A program made the translations under genes and the position numbers. Below, in pieces: positions 52,590-62,100 of a DNA stretch of 64,000 bases. This DNA comes from Tenacibaculum skagerrakense (GTDB lineage: Bacteria > Bacteroidota > Bacteroidia > Flavobacteriales > Flavobacteriaceae): positions 137,085 through 201,084 of the forward strand of contig NZ_SLXM01000004.1 in assembly GCF_004345825.1 (NCBI RefSeq). The letters run 5' to 3'. The notes under the pieces were generated by a model that saw nothing but the letters and a program-made list of their open reading frames with translations, had not been told where the DNA came from and did no database searches. Each line of letters begins with the position of its first letter. The first letter of the stretch is position 1.

Positions 52590-53927
52590 TTAATTGATAA
52601 CGGCATCAAGTGCATCATCTGCATCCTTATTTATGAAGTTGGCTTGATATCCAATTGTTGTTTTTAAATCCGTGTGGCGGTAGAGCTTTTGTAACATCAA
52701 AGGATTAATCTTATCTCCAGCAATGTTACCAAAGGTGTGCCTTGCAATGTGGTTTGATAGGTTCTTGTCAATCTCGCATTGTGATGCGATACGCTTTAAG
52801 TATTTATTAAAAAGACTGGTGGCGTTTCGTGCTTTTACAAAAACATCCTCTGGGTCTTTTTGATTTGCTTTCTTGAGAAACGGAAAAACAAAATCACTTT
52901 TCGATTGCTTATCGTTCTTGTAATGGTCAATGATAGTTTGAGCTTTGTCTGGAATTTTAAGGCTTACTGTTTTATCATTTTTATTCATGACGTACATAAG
53001 TCTTTCATCAACAAAATCTGACCATCGCATCATAAGAACATCTGAAATTCGTATCCCTGCAAAATAGTAGGAGAAGAGCCAAACGTTTCTTGTGTGCCAA
53101 ATAGTACTGTCTATTTCGGCTTCAAGGTTTTCTATTTTAGTAACCTCTTCTTTGGTTAATCCAATTTTGAGACTGCTTTTAATTCTAATTTTTTCTTTGT
53201 CTCCTGCAAAGGGATAGAACTTTTCATTAGCTATTCCCTCTTTGATAGCATTGTTGTAGAGTGTTCGGATAAAAATTAATTGATTAGTAAGTGTTCGTTC
53301 TTTATGATTGAGGTAGGTACTACAAAACGATTTAAACTTATTAATAAAGGCCATATCTACATCTGAAAAATAGAGTGTCTCATCTTTTTCAAAACTCTTT
53401 ATTCCTAACATGATTGAGGTCTTCGGGTTCATGCCCTTTTTGTGACGAGACTTTCTGCGCTCCTTTATGCCATCTATGATACTTTGTTTTGAACCAGTTT
53501 CGCTGAGGTTCATAAATTCTTTAATGTTATATAGGATTGAAAGTTCAGATCGAGCAACTGAAAATGTACCCTTATCATATTTATCTTTTACTCGCTGAGC
53601 ACCGTGCTGAAAGAACGATACATTCTTACCTTTTCGTTTTACTTTCTTCTGTATTTGTTTTGTTGAAACCATCTCATTATTTGAAGTGGCTTCAAGCAGT
53701 GTGTCGTCGGCTTCGGCGAGTTTCTTTAAAAGATAGTTATTGAGCCTTGCGGAGTTGGGATGCGATTTTTTTACTTTACATAATATGGGATCCCAATCTT
53801 TCTCTAAGATATACTTTCCTGTAAATATATATCGCGGTTTACGGTCTTTTGTAATACGGAGCGCAATAGGATATTTATCATCTTTCTTTTTGTAGTGTTT
53901 CCAAAGGAGTATCTTTACTGTTGCCAT
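52590..53927 (-). CDS. Site-specific tyrosine integrase of the element
   Basis: The 445-aa protein has an Arm-type DNA-binding N-terminus (MATVKILLWKHYKKKDDKYP), a SAM-like core-binding domain (about 150-260) and the catalytic domain with FAGIRISDV (Arg), HIARHTFGN (HxxR) and RHTDLKTTIGYQ (Tyr). It lies beside attR with its start toward the chromosome edge, typical for tRNA-targeting integrases of Bacteroidota. This is the enzyme most likely to have inserted the element. Confidence 0.95.
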   Translation of the reverse strand: MATVKILLWKHYKKKDDKYPIALRITKDRKPRYIFTGKYILEKDWDPILCKVKKSHPNSARLNNYLLKKLAEADDTLLEATSNNEMVSTKQIQKKVKRKGKNVSFFQHGAQRVKDKYDKGTFSVARSELSILYNIKEFMNLSETGSKQSIIDGIKERRKSRHKKGMNPKTSIMLGIKSFEKDETLYFSDVDMAFINKFKSFCSTYLNHKERTLTNQLIFIRTLYNNAIKEGIANEKFYPFAGDKEKIRIKSSLKIGLTKEEVTKIENLEAEIDSTIWHTRNVWLFSYYFAGIRISDVLMMRWSDFVDERLMYVMNKNDKTVSLKIPDKAQTIIDHYKNDKQSKSDFVFPFLKKANQKDPEDVFVKARNATSLFNKYLKRIASQCEIDKNLSNHIARHTFGNIAGDKINPLMLQKLYRHTDLKTTIGYQANFINKDADDALDAVIN

Positions 53928-54099
53928 ATTTATAGTGGTTTTGGAACTATAAATATACGCAAAGGTTTTGAATTGTTGTAAAACATTTGTAAAACATTTA
54001 GTGGTTTTACATGGTTTTAAGTGGTTTTTTGAAATAGTTAGTTTACTGATGATTAGCTAAATAAATACATTTAGAACCATATAAAACCATATAGCGTAA

Positions 54100-54145
54100 G
54101 GCTCATAACCCGAAGGTCGCTGGTTCGAGTCCAGCTCCCGCTACT
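54100..54145 (+). repeat. attR: displaced 3' half of tRNA-Met
   Basis: These bases match the tRNA-Met 3' half (10241-10286) at 44 of 46 positions. The two differences make the T-stem pair G-C instead of A-T. No 5' half precedes it, so this is not a functional tRNA. It is the original chromosomal 3' end pushed away by integration, still followed by a terminator. Confidence 0.93.
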
Positions 54146-54379
54146 ATAATACTCATCATCATTTTTTGTTGATGAGTTTTTTTATGCTTTATTTTTTGGA
54201 CTTATAGAAGAACAATAAATATCTGCTCTAATACAAAAAGAGAATAGACATTCTAAGCAAATTCCTTATAAGGATGGTTCAAAAAGCCAAATCTGATTGA
54301 AAGGTATCTTTAGTTTATGTAAAGTCCTTTTTTTAGGTTTTTTGTAATTTATTTCTAATGTTTAATATCAAAATAAAAA
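54146..54379. other. Intergenic region at the right element border
   Basis: Past attR there is a terminator hairpin (actcatca/tgatgagt, 54151-54177), then about 200 bp of AT-rich sequence in which no gene, promoter or repeat was seen. Confidence 0.5.
54151..54184 (+). terminator. Original terminator of the chromosomal tRNA-Met
   Basis: The stem actcatca/tgatgagt is followed by TTTTTTT 6 nt after attR. Its position relative to the displaced tRNA half matches a tRNA terminator, supporting this side as ancestral chromosome. Confidence 0.8.
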
Positions 54380-54413
54380 CAATAAAAGAACTTAAAACTA
54401 AGCTCTTTTATTG
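54380..54413 (-). terminator. Terminator of the SpvB-like gene
   Basis: A 15-bp stem (caataaaagaactta / taagctcttttattg, one G-T) with a 4-nt loop, followed on the minus strand by TTTTT, lies 14 nt beyond the stop at 54427. Confidence 0.85.
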
Positions 54414-54426
54414 TTTTGGGGTACTA

Positions 54427-57400
54427 TTATTGTTTAAAGTTATATTCTCTTAGGGTTAATTTATTTCCATCAGAATCAGTAGTGTAAATTAGTCTGTTAT
54501 AATCATCATAAAAATAATGAACTTCTTCTTTTCTTGCATCAATATTTGAAGTTAAATTACCATTATTGTCATATAAGGATAGTGTTATAGATGCATTTGG
54601 TAACCTAGAATATAATTTTAATAACTCAGTTTTTAAAGAATTGGAATTTAAGGTTTGTAACACAGTATAAGATACATCTAAATTAGATATAACTTGATTA
54701 TAAGTTGCGTTATTAATCTTCGCTACTTGATATTTATTATTATATCCTAATAAGTTTACATTAAAAATACCTTTTCCATTACTTTCCTCTTGAGCAAGAC
54801 CAAAATTACTGACTTTCGTTATTTCAGTTAAAATTTTAGTTGAAGAAACACCGGCTAAAGTTTGATATGGAAAAGCTCTATTGTTTTCTTCTTTCCATTT
54901 TGTTTCTGATATTCCAATCGTGTTATTACCTCTTTTTTGTGCCAATCTTGCGGGTTGATTTACAATATTTTTTTCATTTAAAAACGGAAATAATTCATTT
55001 GCATATTCTGTTGTTGTTACCACTGAATTTTCAGTATTACTATATTTTACCGTTTTTTTGTCTAGTAACCCGATACTATTATATTGATATTCTTCGATTG
55101 AGGATAATGTTCCGTTTTCTTGTACTATATTTTCTGTTTTCTTCGTTGTTCTTACAAAATATCCTTGACCAACAGAGATATTAGAGGAATTAGTATAATT
55201 TTTCAAAAAAATATTAGAATCATATATAATTTCGCTTTGCAAAGAATTATTAGAGTCTCTAACTTCAGTTTTGGTAGGACTTCCTAGAAGACGCATATCA
55301 GTAATACCTGTATTAAAATAAGTAATAACTTTTCCATTATTACTATTTCCATACCCTTTATGTTCCACTACTGATTTGCCATAAAAAGTAGATTCATTAG
55401 GTAGATAGGAATACTCATCAAATGAATATTGTATTTTTCTCAATGAGTCTAGTTTATTATCAATTTGGATATAATCTATAACAATATCATTTACATTTTG
55501 ATCAAGTCGGTTGTCAATGAAATGATACAGATACGTTGATACATCAGAATTAGGCCCTGAAGGGTTAAATGTACCTTTATTTCTCAGGTAAATCGAATTA
55601 CCATTTAAAAACTGTAAATATCCTCCAAAATCTGTAAGACCGCTCATTCCAAATTTACCATCTAAATTTATATGAGAGGTATTTCCATTTCCTTTGTTAA
55701 TATAGTAAAGTCTAGTCCTGATTGTTTCTGTAAATCCCGGTGCTAGATATAATTCTGCTGATGAAACGTATGCTTTGTTCAATTTATTTGAAACAGCTAA
55801 TCTGACATCGAAGGGAGTAGTCTCAAGATAAGTAAAAGGGCTTAAATTAATAGGTGAATAAGGGTTTTCATTTAATTTGTATAAATATTTATCTATAAAA
55901 ATGTAATCTCCGAAAATACTTGTTCTTGGATTATAATCCGTAATGCTTGTGCTAGTGGCATATGGTAAATCACCAGTATACCAGTTATTATTATTTGGGT
56001 TGTATAATGAATAGGAAGTTGTTTGATATCTTTGTTGAAACATTAAATCTTTAGCATACCCTCTTGTCCTAGTATCTTTATCCAAACTTAATACACTCCA
56101 GTTAACTCCATTAAATCTAGCTAATTTGTGTAAATAACTGCTCGGACTTCTAAAACCTTGCTTATATGTATTATCAATAGCAAACATCTGCCCATTCACG
56201 TTATAAATTGGAAATTGATCATCATAAGCACCAAGTACATTATCAATATTAACTAAATTATAATCTTTATCCCATCTAAAAAAATACTCGGGATTATCAT
56301 CAGCTACAAAGGCTGTAAAAGCGTTACTAGGATAGAAATAACTCGCTTTTTCAATAGTATTAATATTTTGTAATGCATTTTGTGTCCATGATTTGTTGTG
56401 CCAATTTTTCTCATTATCCAAATAATGAATATAATAATTATCAGAATATGTTAAATTATTGGATAGGTCTCTTCCTCCATCTTCGTTCAATGATAAAATA
56501 AAATTATTTCTTGCTGCGTAATAATATTCTCCAGGATTTTGTTCTATATATTTATAGTTCCAAGTTGCACCATTCCATGTATAAATCCTTAATTCTCCTG
56601 ATTTCTTCGTGCCTAGAGCAACAAAATTATTACCACTTAAAAAACTTGGATCTTCTGTGTAGGGACTTTCATTTTTAGATTCAATGGATGAATTATACAG
56701 AGAAGAATAGGCCCATGTTTTGCCATCATTTTTCAAATGAAATAAATACAAATTTGCAGTTTTAGTAGATCTATTATGATACATAAAACCATAATAATCA
56801 GAACCAACAACCATTTTGAAACCATCGAATCTCCAAGTTAAATCCCCATATCCCCAAGTTAATAAGTGAGGAAATGTATATTCGTTCATAGCCCAATTTG
56901 ATCCAGTCCAGTGATAACGAACTATTTTATATCTATACAATCCACCACTAACAGGGTTATCTGTTCTGTATAAATCCAAAACATAGTCCCCAACATTTAA
57001 AGAACCTTTTAATTGATAGCCAGAAACATTAGGTTGGTTTCCTGTAAACCTATTAGCTGTATTGGTGAATAATGTTTTCTTCTTATAATTATAAGTTACA
57101 GACCCACCTGTAGGGTATATAATTTTACTTAAACTTCCTTTAAAATCGCCGGTTAAGTTATATTCAAACTCTTGAGGAGGCATAGAAGCTCCATTTTTAT
57201 TTTCTTGAATGATTTTTGTTAAATATCTTTTTCCTATATATGGTTTTGTAGGATCTGAAATATCTACTAAATCATATTCCAACTTATATTTAAAAATTAA
57301 TTCGTCATAAGAATTAAAAGTTTGAATGTTTTGTAAGTATTTTTTTTCATATCTTTCTTGATATGCATCAGGTTCAGATTGCTCAGTATGAGGTTCAAAA

Positions 57401-58284
57401 TATTCCTGTGGAATCTTATTTCCATAAGTAAAAGTTACTTTAGAGTTATCTGAAGAGCTTATTTCTTTAAGGTAAATTGCTTCTGTATGGTAATCTTGAA
57501 ATTGGTTATTATTCTGTTTTCCATTTACTTTTTCATATGAAAAAGTAATCTGATTCGACCACTGATCTCTTATTTCTGTGAGATTCCATTGTGTTGTAAT
57601 TACTCCTGTTGGACTTTGATTAGAATCTCCTATCCAATTTCCCCAAGTTGAAAGATATACTTTTGAATTATGCCCTTTCGAGGTACCTTCTTCTCCATAT
57701 TGATATATAGTTCCATCTTCCTTTGTAACTTCCCAATTATCAGGATAAGCAAAAGTTTCAACCCATTGTCCAGAAGGAAGTTGAGTAAAGCCAGTACTTT
57801 TCTTTATAATATATTTAATCTTCCAAGGAGCATATTTTTCAGGCTTAAACTCTAAATATTCTTCTGTTTTTGCCGTGCATATTAATTTAGTGCTATTCCC
57901 CTCAATGAGGTAAAAAGTATCATCTTCTCTTGTTGCTGTATTTTTATGGTCTGCAACTATTTTAGGAACAGAAAAAGTAAATCCAACTCCTAGGATACCA
58001 GTTGGATTGAACTCATTAGTGTTTTTTGCTTCCTCTAGAGCTGAACCACCATTATATGTCAATGATACATTCGTACCAACGGTATTGGCAGTGACTGAGG
58101 AAATAGGAATTGAGAAAACCACCTTTCCTGTAGCTTTATTGATAGAATTTTGAATAGAACCTTCAATATCCTTTCCTAAATGAAATGGCGAGTTTTCGGG
58201 TAAAACAGGAGCTATTGCTTCTGTTTGTCCAAAAAACGGAATGTAGGTACATAACATTAATATATTTATAATAATCTTTTTCAT
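54427..58284 (-). CDS. Secreted SpvB-like protein of an RHS locus
   Basis: The 1285-aa protein begins with signal peptide MKKIIINILMLCTYIPFFGQ. An SpvB/TcaB-like N-terminal domain (about 35-330; NKATGKVVFSIPISS, VSLTYNGG, GVGFTFSVPKI) leads into repeated beta-rich segments with aromatic residues, like a shell or propeller, and ends with a single RHS-type repeat (HYFYDDYNRLIYTTDSDGNK) but no RHS core. It probably partners the DUF6443 RHS protein encoded upstream, as SpvB and Tc components do. It carries no C-terminal toxin domain. Confidence 0.75.
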   Translation of the reverse strand: MKKIIINILMLCTYIPFFGQTEAIAPVLPENSPFHLGKDIEGSIQNSINKATGKVVFSIPISSVTANTVGTNVSLTYNGGSALEEAKNTNEFNPTGILGVGFTFSVPKIVADHKNTATREDDTFYLIEGNSTKLICTAKTEEYLEFKPEKYAPWKIKYIIKKSTGFTQLPSGQWVETFAYPDNWEVTKEDGTIYQYGEEGTSKGHNSKVYLSTWGNWIGDSNQSPTGVITTQWNLTEIRDQWSNQITFSYEKVNGKQNNNQFQDYHTEAIYLKEISSSDNSKVTFTYGNKIPQEYFEPHTEQSEPDAYQERYEKKYLQNIQTFNSYDELIFKYKLEYDLVDISDPTKPYIGKRYLTKIIQENKNGASMPPQEFEYNLTGDFKGSLSKIIYPTGGSVTYNYKKKTLFTNTANRFTGNQPNVSGYQLKGSLNVGDYVLDLYRTDNPVSGGLYRYKIVRYHWTGSNWAMNEYTFPHLLTWGYGDLTWRFDGFKMVVGSDYYGFMYHNRSTKTANLYLFHLKNDGKTWAYSSLYNSSIESKNESPYTEDPSFLSGNNFVALGTKKSGELRIYTWNGATWNYKYIEQNPGEYYYAARNNFILSLNEDGGRDLSNNLTYSDNYYIHYLDNEKNWHNKSWTQNALQNINTIEKASYFYPSNAFTAFVADDNPEYFFRWDKDYNLVNIDNVLGAYDDQFPIYNVNGQMFAIDNTYKQGFRSPSSYLHKLARFNGVNWSVLSLDKDTRTRGYAKDLMFQQRYQTTSYSLYNPNNNNWYTGDLPYATSTSITDYNPRTSIFGDYIFIDKYLYKLNENPYSPINLSPFTYLETTPFDVRLAVSNKLNKAYVSSAELYLAPGFTETIRTRLYYINKGNGNTSHINLDGKFGMSGLTDFGGYLQFLNGNSIYLRNKGTFNPSGPNSDVSTYLYHFIDNRLDQNVNDIVIDYIQIDNKLDSLRKIQYSFDEYSYLPNESTFYGKSVVEHKGYGNSNNGKVITYFNTGITDMRLLGSPTKTEVRDSNNSLQSEIIYDSNIFLKNYTNSSNISVGQGYFVRTTKKTENIVQENGTLSSIEEYQYNSIGLLDKKTVKYSNTENSVVTTTEYANELFPFLNEKNIVNQPARLAQKRGNNTIGISETKWKEENNRAFPYQTLAGVSSTKILTEITKVSNFGLAQEESNGKGIFNVNLLGYNNKYQVAKINNATYNQVISNLDVSYTVLQTLNSNSLKTELLKLYSRLPNASITLSLYDNNGNLTSNIDARKEEVHYFYDDYNRLIYTTDSDGNKLTLREYNFKQ

Positions 58285-58306
58285 AATTTAGAATAGAGTT
58301 TTAATT

Positions 58307-58736
58307 TTATTCATTTAGTTTTTTAGCTAGAAAATCAATAAAATTTTCTGCATATTTTTTACCAGTTATATCTAAAAAAAACAGGATATTCTCCATGAGT
58401 ATCTCTATTTTTTGAATTGAAATAATACATCTCTCCTTAGTCGTTCTTATTTATATCGGATATTCCATTTTTCCTATTTAATTCATTTATATAAACAATA
58501 TCACCTCCAATAACGGTGTCGAAATCTAATTCATAAATGCTAAAAATTTCTTCTCCATTAATTTCTCCACCGCCATAATTTTTTAACCACCAAATATATG
58601 ATGGAGGGAATTTAACCTTTAGCCTAGCTTCTGCTTTTTTAATCCATACATCTGAAGTACCATCTCCAAATTCACTAAACGCTACTAAATTTGAATTGTT
58701 TTTAATTATTAATTTTATTTTATCGTAGTTTATAAA
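58307..58736 (-). pseudogene. Broken SMI1/KNR4 (SUKH) immunity gene
   Basis: Translating the minus strand from 58736 gives NYDKIKLIIKNNSNLVAFSE, GDGTSDVWIKKAEARLKVKF, PPSYIWWLKNYGGGEINGEE, a clear SUKH immunity domain. It has no ATG (it follows the previous gene's TAA in frame), an early TAA at 58437, then continues as GEMYYFNSKNRDTHGEYPVF with a one-base excess in an 8-T run (58374-58381) before DITGKKYAENFIDFLAKKLN. So it is inactivated by start loss, a stop or deletion, and a frameshift. Confidence 0.85.
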
Positions 58737-59183
58737 TTATCTTAAAGTATATCTTTGTTTACAGAACTCAAGAAATTCACTAGAATTTGCTGGAGGCATC
58801 TCTTCTACAGTCATACAACCAATACTTGATTTTAGATAAGACTTAATTCGTAATGATAATCTCTCTAATGTACTATCTAATGGAGAATTTCCTTCCATAG
58901 AGACTCCAAATATTATTTTTCCATCATCTGTATAAAAAGCCATGATATATTTGTAAGGACTTTTTTCATTTTTATTTCTCCAATATAAATATTGAACTTC
59001 ATTTTCATTTTGCTCTAGATATTTCATCAAAATAAAAACATCTTCTATTATTAATTTACCGTTTGCTACTAAAAAATCATCACAAGTTATTTCTGTTTCA
59101 TTAGAAATATGTTCTACAAAATTCTTTACTATATTCTTATCTCTAGAATCCATTAAAAAGTAACAATCAACATATTGTGGCAT
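58737..59183 (-). CDS. Probable immunity protein of the RHS toxin
   Basis: The 148-aa protein is soluble (MPQYVDCYFLMDSRDKNIVK ... KYIMAFYTDDGKIIFGVSME) and starts 16 nt after the RHS toxin's stop on the same strand. Its alpha/beta look and size fit the many immunity proteins found directly downstream of polymorphic toxins. The family is not one I can name. The in-frame pseudogene that follows is an older immunity gene. Confidence 0.7.
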   Translation of the reverse strand: MPQYVDCYFLMDSRDKNIVKNFVEHISNETEITCDDFLVANGKLIIEDVFILMKYLEQNENEVQYLYWRNKNEKSPYKYIMAFYTDDGKIIFGVSMEGNSPLDSTLERLSLRIKSYLKSSIGCMTVEEMPPANSSEFLEFCKQRYTLR

Positions 59184-59199
59184 AATTATCTTTTATAAA

Positions 59200-62100
59200 T
59201 TATTTCATAATTCCAAAACTAACAAATTTACCATCTAATGTTTCGTAATAATAATGTCTTACTCCATTTATTATTGGATTAGATCTATTAACTGGTGTCA
59301 TTTGACCATTTACCCATTCAGTAGATCTAAAAAAGCCTTGTTTTGTTCCTGCATTTCTTACCTCTGCTATTTTATCATTCAATATTTTTTGATGGTGTGC
59401 TCCCTTTGAGGCCCTAAAATTAGGCAAGCCAAATTCTTTTTGTTTTCTATCGTATGTGTGTCTTAGTTTTCCTTGTTCTTTTAGAGTCATTTCGTTCCAA
59501 GGCTTCATATGTCCAGTCTTTCTTTCTGGTAAAAGAATTAGTTTGTTTTTATGATTAGTTTTAAGTTCTTTCTCAAGAGCCAATTCTATTTCTCTCGCTT
59601 TATTAAGCTTAAACTCCTTATGTCCTTGATAGAGCCCCCCTGCAATACCAGTACCTAAACCGTAAGCAAAACCTTGCTTCGCACCATCATAAAAGTTTCC
59701 TCCTGTAGCAACAGAAAGTGTTCCGCCAACCACGCTTCCAGTTATAGCATTATTAACCCCGTAATTAATAGCATTTTTTAGATAGGTATTTGTAATGTTT
59801 TGTGTTAATTTGTTAACCCCCAATTTACCAACTAATGGGCTTACTAGTTTACCTAAACCTGCTCCTACACCAGAAATAACACCACCTGCTATTGTAGATT
59901 GGACCAATTGCATACCAGATTGCCCTTGATAAAGCCCATTTCCTAACCCGAGTAAAGCACCTCCTAAAGCAGGGTTACCCGTTGCAGCTGTAACCGCACC
60001 AGAAGCAGCACCTACACCAAAATAGGCCAAACCATCACCAAAACTTTCAATATTATCCCAATTAGAAACAACATTTACAACTCCACCAATTACAGCGCCT
60101 ACAAGTATATGAATCCATTCCCCATCAGGGTCAACAATAATAATAGGATTATTACCCATTGCTAAATATGGAGACATGCCATAAAACTGTTCAGCTTGAG
60201 GATCTACTACAAACCAACGACCTGTAGCACCATCATAAATTCTTGAACCAAAATCATATTGTTGTAAATTGTTTTCTAGTTGTAACTCTTTTCCTTGGTA
60301 TTTGTAATTGTAGTTACTTCCACTACTAGAAATATATTCTCCCTCATGCGTTAAACCAAAAGGATAGTAATCAGTTTTAGTAAGTATTTCATTATTATCT
60401 ATAGTTCCATTACCATCAACATCTGCATAACTTAAACGATTATTACCTAAATGGTCATTGTAAACATAAGCGTATTTAAATTGAGTTCCTTCTTTGTAAG
60501 CATAGCCTTCAGAGTGGCCAAAAAATTGTAATTGATTATTTTGGTATTGAAAGCCATTAACATATAATGTTTTTGTGTTCCCACTAGAAGTTATAAACAG
60601 TTTTTCTAATTTGTTTCCTGAAGCATCATACGTAACTTCAATTTTGTTTCCATTAGAAAATGTAATTTCAGTAGGAAGATCTAAATAATTATATCGAATA
60701 TTCGTTACGCCTTTATTTTTATCTGCAATTAAGCGTCCATTAGAATCATATACATAATTTTCACCAGTAGCATTGGTGTCTTTATATCCTTCTGGATTGT
60801 TTGTAGTGTCTGTTATATCTACTAATTTATTAGTAGTTTGTTCATCTATTATTTCATATGAATATGTTAAATTATCTATTTGGCCATTTGTTCCTGATCG
60901 TTGTAATGTATTGATATTCCCTCCTTTATCATATGTTACATTTGAAAGTCCGAATTTCTCTGCATCTGTACTTAAAGAACTTCCTTTTCGGTAATTAGCT
61001 CTTGTAATTCTGCTTAAGGCATCGTAATTGTATGTATAACTTTGTTTGTCATTTTCAATACTGTTTTTCCATATAGTTTGTGTAACATTTCCATTAAATA
61101 ATTGAGGAACATTGGCAGTACCTTCTAATGGATTTTCATAATTCAATTTAAATGCAAAAACATCATTGTCAGGAGTTGTTGATAAATCACTGTTTACATC
61201 GTTGATATCAGTTAAAGCACCTCTTACATTATACTTATAATCTAATGTTTGCAATGAAGTATTAGCTCCTCCCACCTTTTTTTGTAATAACATTCCAGTC
61301 CCATCATAATTGTTAGCAACAATTGTTTCTTTAGGAGCATTGTTAATTTGTTGTGTTTGTTTTTTTAATCTAAGTGCATTGTCATATTCAAATTCATCTA
61401 TAATGGTGACTAAAGCATCTGAAGCTGTTTTTTTATGAGTTGAAACAGTTTTGTTTATGGTTCCTCCAAAATTAATTTGACTATCAACCATTGTATATCC
61501 TCCGAGATGGTTTTTAGAATATACTCGCAGCTCTCTAGCTTTTTCATCATAAAAAGTATAGGCTTTAGACCATGTATTTTGATTTAATGTTTTAATCCAT
61601 GAAGAAGTAACTAATCCATTTGTTCTTGTAGTAACTGTTTGATTTAAAACATCAGTTGGAATAGAAGGTTTATCCGAATCAGAAAAACTGTAATCATCAT
61701 AGTAATTTACAGCTAATACTTCAGTAATATTTGTTGTAGGAAATGCTTTGTTATCATAATTTAAAGCTACTTGACCTATTATTTTTGTTGACGTAATTCT
61801 ACTTTCGGAATTATTTTTATTACTAGCGTTTATGTAATTATCAACCTCTAACTGCAGGTTACTTCTTGTTTTAGAGCTAGAATATAGTCCAGTATAAACA
61901 GTTCTGCCGTAAGTATCATATTTCGTGAAAGCCCAAAAGTTTTCTCCTCTTAAAGAGCCATCTTGTGTTAGAATAGGTTTATCATGCGAGTCATAAATTA
62001 TATACTCCCATTGTTTCTCTGGTAATTTTTTCTCTATTAACCTATTCCATTCATCATATTTATATTGGTATGCAAGATTATTTAGAACTTCTTGAGGAAT

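Larger units (their letters stand above)
10241..54145. mobile_element. 43.9-kb integrated mobilizable element at tRNA-Met
   Basis: The element is bounded by the tRNA-derived direct repeats, with a tyrosine integrase (52590-53927) and a small HTH protein beside the right repeat. It encodes a relaxase, a MobC-like protein and two VirD4-type ATPases. No VirB4, TraJ or TraK-like mating-pair genes were seen, so it is best called mobilizable rather than self-transmissible. Cargo includes an Avs-like STAND protein, a type I restriction operon, a Ppx/GppA-like protein and an RHS-LytM toxin. A replication-initiator-like gene and Xre regulator suggest a plasmid-like phase. Confidence 0.9.

Noticed and set aside
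54100..54145. Second tRNA-Met gene at the right border
   Set aside because: Only the 3' half is present; the sequence before 54100 does not form the D arm or acceptor strand.
10241..54145. Self-transmissible conjugative element
   Set aside because: No VirB4/TraG-channel, TraJ-, TraK-, TraM- or TraN-type genes were seen between the att sites; only relaxase and coupling functions are present.
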